Part shown: one piece after another, positions 46,080-64,000 of the stretch
Layout of the letters: every line of letters starts with the position of its first letter
Numbering within the stretch: the stretch's first letter is position 1
Assembly: GCA_949775045.1 (NCBI GenBank)
Contig: OX459109.1
Location: forward strand, 2,404,608 to 2,468,607
Direction of reading: 5' to 3'
From: Metridium senile
Taxonomy: Eukaryota; Cnidaria; Anthozoa; Actiniaria; Metridiidae
Length of the DNA: 64,000 bases
Position numbers and translations under genes: made by a program
Notes under the pieces: model-generated
What the model was told of the DNA's origin: nothing
Databases searched by the model: none
Seen by the model: the letters and a program-made list of their open reading frames with translations, nothing else

Positions 46080-46565
46080 ATAGGCCTTTTGCAACAACAT
46101 GTCACGTGACCCTACCCCTTTTAAATCGAATAGCTGTGTCAAAATGAAAATAGCACCTCCATATTAGTTAGCCTGAGAAAACAAACGTTGTTTCGCTCCT
46201 CGTCCCCCCGCGGAGGGACGAGGAGCGAAACAACGTCTGTTTTCCGGCTACATATTAGTAAGAAGCCAAAGTTTTAGCTCATAATGTTGAGCATAGGAGA
46301 AATAGCATTAAATATAAAATTCAATATTTTATAAGGATTTGTATTGGAAATGTGCTTGCCCACCAGAGCACTGATTGTTCATACAAATTCTTATAAAATA
46401 TTGAATTTATGCCATTTCTCTCGTGTTACATTTTATGATCTGATATTTCGCCTTCCTACTAATGTTGAGGTGCTCTTTTCATTTCTGATGTTAATTTTGA
46501 CACAGCTGTTCGGTTTAAAAAAGGAAGGGTCACGTGACCTGTTGTTGCAAAAGGCGAAATATATC
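46080..46565. mobile_element. foldback MITE upstream of the GH31 gene
   Basis: GCCTTTTGCAACAACATGTC near 46083 faces the inverse near 46535-46555. Further pairs (CAGCTGTGTCAAAAT-like, and AATATTTTATAAG with CTTATAAAATATT) lead to a centre near 46360. The left arm is interrupted by the hairpin element at 46169-46251. Confidence 0.8.
46169..46251. mobile_element. 83-bp hairpin insertion with ATATTAGT target duplication
   Basis: GTTGTTTCGCTCCTCGTCC and its inverse pair around a short GC-rich loop. The ends are TAGCC and GGCTAC. ATATTAGT is duplicated on both sides (46161-46168 and 46252-46259). Its absence from the other arm of the surrounding foldback shows that it inserted later. Confidence 0.88.
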
Positions 46566-46582
46566 AAAAATTATTTGAATGA

Positions 46583-46602
46583 AGGGGGGGGGGGGGGGGG
46601 GT
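46583..46602. repeat. poly-G run
   Basis: About 18-20 consecutive G bases, 220 bp upstream of the GH31 start. Its length is probably unstable and hard to sequence. Confidence 0.9.
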
Positions 46603-46820
46603 AGTCTCCTCCGCAGACGTTTGTAGTGAACACGATATTTTTAATATGCTTGCTCAATTTTGTTTTTGCCGTAAATTTGGCGTGACACGATATTTGCTCA
46701 AAATGTTTTGCTCAATATTTGCTAACGTACTGTAACCCAATCCCCACCCCCTCCCCCAAACCTCCATCAAATACCGATACACTCGCGAGGTGTTTTGGGA
46801 TATCTAAAATTCTGTCCAAG

Positions 46821-48950
46821 ATGGCCGACGATGCCAACGTTAACACTGTAATCCCTGAACAAAAGGCAGATCCAAACCCTTTCAATCCCTCAGACAAAGA
46901 CAAACTTCTGGAAGTAAAGAAGAAAAAACTATATACTACAATCATGAAAGGTTTCGTCGTGTTTCTAGGCGTCGTGATTATTGCATCGGTATTGACATCC
47001 ACGGTAATTATGACATTTGCAGTTCCTAAAGACAAACTCGGTCCTCTTTCACTGGACATCAAGCTGGGAAAAATAGCCATAAAAAATGCAGGCAAAGAGG
47101 AGGCATTTAGAGGAACTATCGGCGAAGTCGTGGTCGGTAGAACGCTTTATAAACGTAGAATTACGAGCAAAGTTTTGTACTATGAATGGTTTAACACAGC
47201 AAGTTTGTTGATCAACAAAGAATCAGATTTGGACGAATGTCTCCAAATTAAATGGAGTCCTGGAGATAGCGGACTTCAATCGTTCCAAGACTGTTACGAA
47301 TTAGACGGTCAAAAGTTTTACGGCGGATCAGAGTTATTAAATCAAGCATGGCCTTTAAACAAAGCTAATATCCCTATGCAACCATTTTTACCTATGGATT
47401 TTTTGCAAGCGAGCCCTAAAATTGTGTATGGTCCTGTTTTAGAGAGGTTCTGGATAAGCTCTAATGGCATTGCTATTATCGTTGACGACTCTACACCACT
47501 CCATGTTGGTTTCAATGAAAATAACACTTCACGTATATGCCTAAAGAGCGACTTACGAGGGTACTCTGGGGGAATTGTCAATTTAACATATAAAATTTGT
47601 GTTGGTAAAAATATAAAAACTTTACATCAGTATGTTATGGGAAAGATATTCAAAATGCCGAGGTTAACACCAGATGAGCGCATGATCAAAGAGCCGATAT
47701 GGTCAACATGGGCAATGTATGGTAAAGCAATCACTCAAAATGATGTCATGAGCTTTGCCGAGAAGATTGAAAAGTACAATTTTAAGTGCAGTCATATTGA
47801 ACTAGACGATAGGTATTCTTATACGTATGGAGACTTTGATTTTGATACGGCAAAGTTCCCCAACGCTACAGATATGATTGCTTCTCTGCGTCGCCAAGGT
47901 TACAGAGTAACGATGTGGGTGTACCCATTTGTAAACACAGATTCGAAAGTATTTCTAAAGTACATCAAAGATTGGGTTCGTGGTCCTGACCCTAAGGTGC
48001 CAGGCCTTGTGTCGTGGTGGAACGGTATTGGAGGCGTACTGGACACCACCAATGAAAATGCAGTACAAACATTTGTCGCACGACTTAAAAGTTTTCAGAA
48101 TAAATACCACATTGATGGTTTCAAGTTTGACGCCGGTTCAGTATCCTACCTCCCAAAAGGCTATAAGCTTTATAATTCCAACTTGAGCAACCCAAGTGTT
48201 TATTCTTCAAAATATGCCGAGATAGCCACACAGTTTGGGAATCTTGTTGAGGCAAGAGTGGGCTATCATACTCAGCAACTGCCAATATTCATAAGAATCC
48301 TAGATCGTAGTTCCCGATGGGGTTATGATAATGGTTTGAAGTCAGTCATACCTGCTGTACTGACACTAGGCATCTTGGGATACCCTTATGTCATCCCTGA
48401 CATGGTAGGGGGGAACGGGTATTCGATCAACACATCTGTTAGCTACCAACAAAAACCAGATAAAGAGTTATACATTAGATGGGTCCAAATGAACACATTT
48501 CTTCCTGCTATGCAGTTTTCATTTGCACCGTGGCTGTATGACAACGAGACTGTCACATTTGTAAAACAATTTATTGGCCTCAGACAAAAGATCTCTCCGG
48601 TTCTTATCCAAGCGGCAAAAGATATTGCTATCTTTGATACACCAATCATACGCCCGCTATGGTGGTTTGCACCAAGCGATGACACATCTCTGGAAGTTGA
48701 CTCGCAGTTCTTTGTAAGTGATGCATACCTTGTTGCTCCAGTTCTTGATCCTTTCACAGTTCATAAAGGAGCCCATAAAGTCTATTTTCCCCCTGGAGGA
48801 AGGTGGAGGAAAGAATTTGGTACTGCAGAGGATATAATAGACTCTACATCAGCTGGAAAGTGGGTTACTTTCCAAGTTAAGTTGGATGACCTGCCATTCT
48901 TCTCTCTAGTTAAAGATGCACAAGGCGTCAATGTACAAACAAATAAATAA
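46821..48950 (+). CDS. MYORG-like family 31 glycosidase, single exon
   Basis: The chosen Met (AAGATGGCC context) gives 709 residues; an upstream in-frame Met at 46719 would add 34 poorly structured ones. Residues 1-43 form a charged cytosolic tail. Residues 44-67 (FVVFLGVVIIASVLTSTVIM) are one membrane segment, which makes it a type II protein. The rest is a GH31 (beta/alpha)8 catalytic domain. Asp437 in IDGFKFDAGS is the likely nucleophile and Asp495 in LDRSSRWGYDNG the likely acid/base, spaced as in the family. VIPDMVGGNGY and the beta-sandwich after it follow. MYORG hydrolyses alpha-galactosides in the ER and Golgi; the substrate here may be similar but is not shown. The whole coding region is intronless while neighbouring genes are heavily spliced, so a retrocopy origin is possible. 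The symbol is not assigned because orthology is untested. Confidence 0.88.
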   Translation: MADDANVNTVIPEQKADPNPFNPSDKDKLLEVKKKKLYTTIMKGFVVFLGVVIIASVLTSTVIMTFAVPKDKLGPLSLDIKLGKIAIKNAGKEEAFRGTIGEVVVGRTLYKRRITSKVLYYEWFNTASLLINKESDLDECLQIKWSPGDSGLQSFQDCYELDGQKFYGGSELLNQAWPLNKANIPMQPFLPMDFLQASPKIVYGPVLERFWISSNGIAIIVDDSTPLHVGFNENNTSRICLKSDLRGYSGGIVNLTYKICVGKNIKTLHQYVMGKIFKMPRLTPDERMIKEPIWSTWAMYGKAITQNDVMSFAEKIEKYNFKCSHIELDDRYSYTYGDFDFDTAKFPNATDMIASLRRQGYRVTMWVYPFVNTDSKVFLKYIKDWVRGPDPKVPGLVSWWNGIGGVLDTTNENAVQTFVARLKSFQNKYHIDGFKFDAGSVSYLPKGYKLYNSNLSNPSVYSSKYAEIATQFGNLVEARVGYHTQQLPIFIRILDRSSRWGYDNGLKSVIPAVLTLGILGYPYVIPDMVGGNGYSINTSVSYQQKPDKELYIRWVQMNTFLPAMQFSFAPWLYDNETVTFVKQFIGLRQKISPVLIQAAKDIAIFDTPIIRPLWWFAPSDDTSLEVDSQFFVSDAYLVAPVLDPFTVHKGAHKVYFPPGGRWRKEFGTAEDIIDSTSAGKWVTFQVKLDDLPFFSLVKDAQGVNVQTNK

Positions 48951-50147
48951 TACAATGGAATAAATGTGTGCATAAGGAGCATGCATGACAGGGTTAGAAC
49001 TAAGAAAATAATTTGACCTGCCATTTGGATATGCAGAAACTGTGAAATATGATTTTTAGTAAATTCTGAGTGCAATTTTATTATCCATTTGGCAGTTCAT
49101 AATTATTTTTGCCTCCTGTCAAACCTTAAATTTGGCCAGATATTTGGCCATTGGCAGGCTGCTATTTCGAGCCGTGCATGATTGTAGAGCATGAGAGAAG
49201 TAGTGCTTCTCAACTCTTCTTGAGTGCTCTCACAACCCCCAAAAGCTTTAAAACTTTAAAATCGTTTTAGCTTTTTTATAACTATCACAACTATCATATA
49301 GTGTTCAATATGCACAAAATTGAACAAAGGCTAATCAATAATGTAAAATTTAATTGCATTTAGTTCAGATGACGAAGACTCAAAGAGTCGGATTGTACAA
49401 TATTTAATTGTTAAAATCTGATTGCAAAAAAATATTATATGGTATGTTAGCATGACCACAGATTATTGAATATATTAAATTACTGAAACAAATAATCAAG
49501 TAATTAATCAAATAATTTTAATGTTTGATTTACTTGTAGTCTATTGAGTTTTTACTTGAATATATTTATATATTTTGATATAGATATTTTCTTTATTTTT
49601 TGTAATAACAAAATTATATATTGATGGCTAAATTTTATTTTTTTTTTTTATTATGATTATAAAATACAAATTAATTTTATAGCAATGCGATCAGCTTTTA
49701 AAATAAAATATTTGTGATTTATACAGATGACTTAAATCGTTCAAGTTCTTCATTGTTAGCCAGCAATGTGTGATGATAAAAAAAAAATGGCTAGCTGTAT
49801 CAAATACAAATTAATAAATATTCTTTTTAATCAGAATTCATAGAATGTGAAATGAATTATTTTTTATGGTTTAAGGTCATCCAGTCTAATAAATGACATT
49901 TTTATTTTATTTTGTGTGTTCTTCTTTCAAAATTTATTTCCTTGTTTGTATATTTTTTTATTATTTTTACTTCCAACCTTTTTCTTATTATATATGTAGT
50001 TTGTGCGGCAAATAGCTGCAGAGTATGGGCTTCCTTTGGTGATTCCTGCACAGGAAGCCCAACTAGTGTTTACCTGGCCACAAATGTAAAATCGGATGAA
50101 GTCCGCTTAAACTAGTATTATGCTCAATTATTTTACACGAATAGGTT
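48951..50147. other. intergenic region between GH31 and threonyl-tRNA synthetase
   Basis: AATAAATAATAC spans the GH31 stop codon and AATAAATG follows at 48959, so a poly(A) signal lies close by. The remainder is very AT-rich. A short hairpin (GGGCTTCCT near 50027 against AGGAAGCCC near 50052) lies just before the synthetase leader exon. Confidence 0.5.
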
Positions 50148-50363
50148 ATGCTCAGAACGATAGTTAACAGCACTAAAGCTTTCTCAAAATCCAGTAACTT
50201 TATTTCTGGAGAATTTGTCTTGAAATATTTTTTCCAAGGAAGCGCAAGAAATGTCACAGCCAAACTTCAAAAACATCGATATTATTATCCAGGTTTTAGA
50301 CAATTTTCTTCAAGGTCGAGCTCAAAGAAGCAGAATGAGACAGACGTAGAACATCCGCTTGAG
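50148..50363 (+). CDS. alternative first exon encoding a mitochondrial leader for threonyl-tRNA synthetase
   Basis: The exon starts with ATG, encodes 72 residues and ends at GTAAGT in phase 0. The protein is rich in Arg, Lys, Ser and aromatic residues and has almost no acidic residues for the first 60 (starting MLRTIVNSTKAFSKSSNFIS and later YYYPGFRQFSSRSSSKK). That is the composition of a mitochondrial presequence. It ends EHPLE, echoing EPLE at the end of the cytosolic first exon (50759-50893). Both join exon 2 (LNPLPAFIQ) in frame. I infer two promoters or alternative splicing giving mitochondrial and cytosolic enzymes from one gene. Confidence 0.75.
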
Positions 50364-50758
50364 GTAAGTGAAGATCTCAGTCGTATTCATAAATGTTACC
50401 GTATAGTTTTTGCCGCACATGTAAATGTTGTATGTCAGATAGTATGTCAGATGGGCTGAAAAAAATGGGCATTTGTTGTCATTTTTGCGCATAAAGTAAG
50501 CATTTTTTATAATAAATTAAGAGATTGATAAGTGCGTAAAATTATTGAGTTATTTAATTAAGTATTTTAGTTTTAGAAAAGCCGAAATGCTGTGGTTTTG
50601 AAAGTATTCTTTTGCGATTAGAGTTTCGTTTCGTCCGCCATATTTGAGCCATCGGCATGTTTGGCAAGCAGCTTGCATAAAAGTCACGCGCCACAAAATC
50701 ATTTCATCAGATTTTCACCGGTTTTGAATGAGAAAACATCGTCTCAAAAAACACCTAA

Positions 50759-63820
<13,062 letters not shown>

Positions 63821-64000
63821 GTAATAGCACTTGCATTGCATAATGCACATGTAGCATACAGCTATTTATTATCAAAAAATGTAGAATACTGAATACTGAA
63901 TACTTAGTTTTTTTTAGTTTTGATTCTTTTTGATTGACAGCAGAGATAATTAAACAAAAAAACAATTTCAGAACAAGCAGTTTGCAATGTATATTTGTAG
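63821..64000 (+). other. synthetase intron 16, open at the window edge
   Basis: An AG near 63972 precedes an open frame (NKQFAMY), but it does not resemble the expected synthetase continuation after DQAEK, so I treat it as intron. Confidence 0.5.

Noticed and set aside
63972..64000. Possible exon 17 of the synthetase (NKQFAMY)
   Set aside because: It does not resemble the expected sequence after DQAEK and cannot be tested because the window ends.

Overview
The window is animal nuclear DNA. Its genes are spliced with GT-AG introns, the intergenic DNA is AT-rich and full of small inverted-repeat elements, and it carries a threonyl-tRNA synthetase, a MYORG-like GH31 glycosidase, a thrombospondin type-1 exon and a KDZ transposase. 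The KDZ transposon, the CR1-like LINE tails and the many hairpin MITEs together suggest a cnidarian, perhaps a coral or sea anemone. The species is an inference and is not proved by the sequence.

Region 1 (1-10.2 kb, and again 39.9-44.2 kb) is a minus-strand family of fucosyltransferase-like, type II Golgi-type glycosyltransferase genes, called FT-A to FT-D here. FT-A has only its signal-anchor exon in the window. FT-B is a pseudogene. FT-C has an intact catalytic exon but no visible first exon. FT-D is a complete two-exon gene. All share a stem made of a 16-18 residue tandem repeat that differs in copy number between genes. The 5' end of FT-B abuts an orphan thrombospondin type-1 repeat exon.

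Region 2 (11.9-17.0 kb) is a 5.1 kb element with 18-bp perfect terminal inverted repeats, TTAA target duplications and long inverted subterminal arms. It holds only a decayed internal reading frame.

Region 3 (19.24-38.90 kb) is the main result: a roughly 19.7 kb KDZ-class DNA transposon bounded by 109-bp inverted repeats that differ at two positions by eye. It carries two convergent, apparently intact spliced genes. One is a 16-exon, 886-residue KDZ transposase. The other is a 6-exon, 484-residue companion with a homeodomain-like N-terminus, an HMG-box-like segment and an unrecognised C-terminal domain. Several smaller elements are nested in it. It separates FT-C from FT-D.

Region 4 (44.5-64 kb) holds a single-exon GH31 glycosidase and then threonyl-tRNA synthetase, which runs off the right edge. 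The synthetase gene has two alternative first exons, one encoding a mitochondrial-type leader and one a lysine-rich cytosolic N-terminus. Both end in phase 0 and join the same second exon, so one gene probably serves both compartments. Its introns are packed with MITEs, an interrupted 150-bp tandem array, a 63-bp minisatellite and tetranucleotide repeats.
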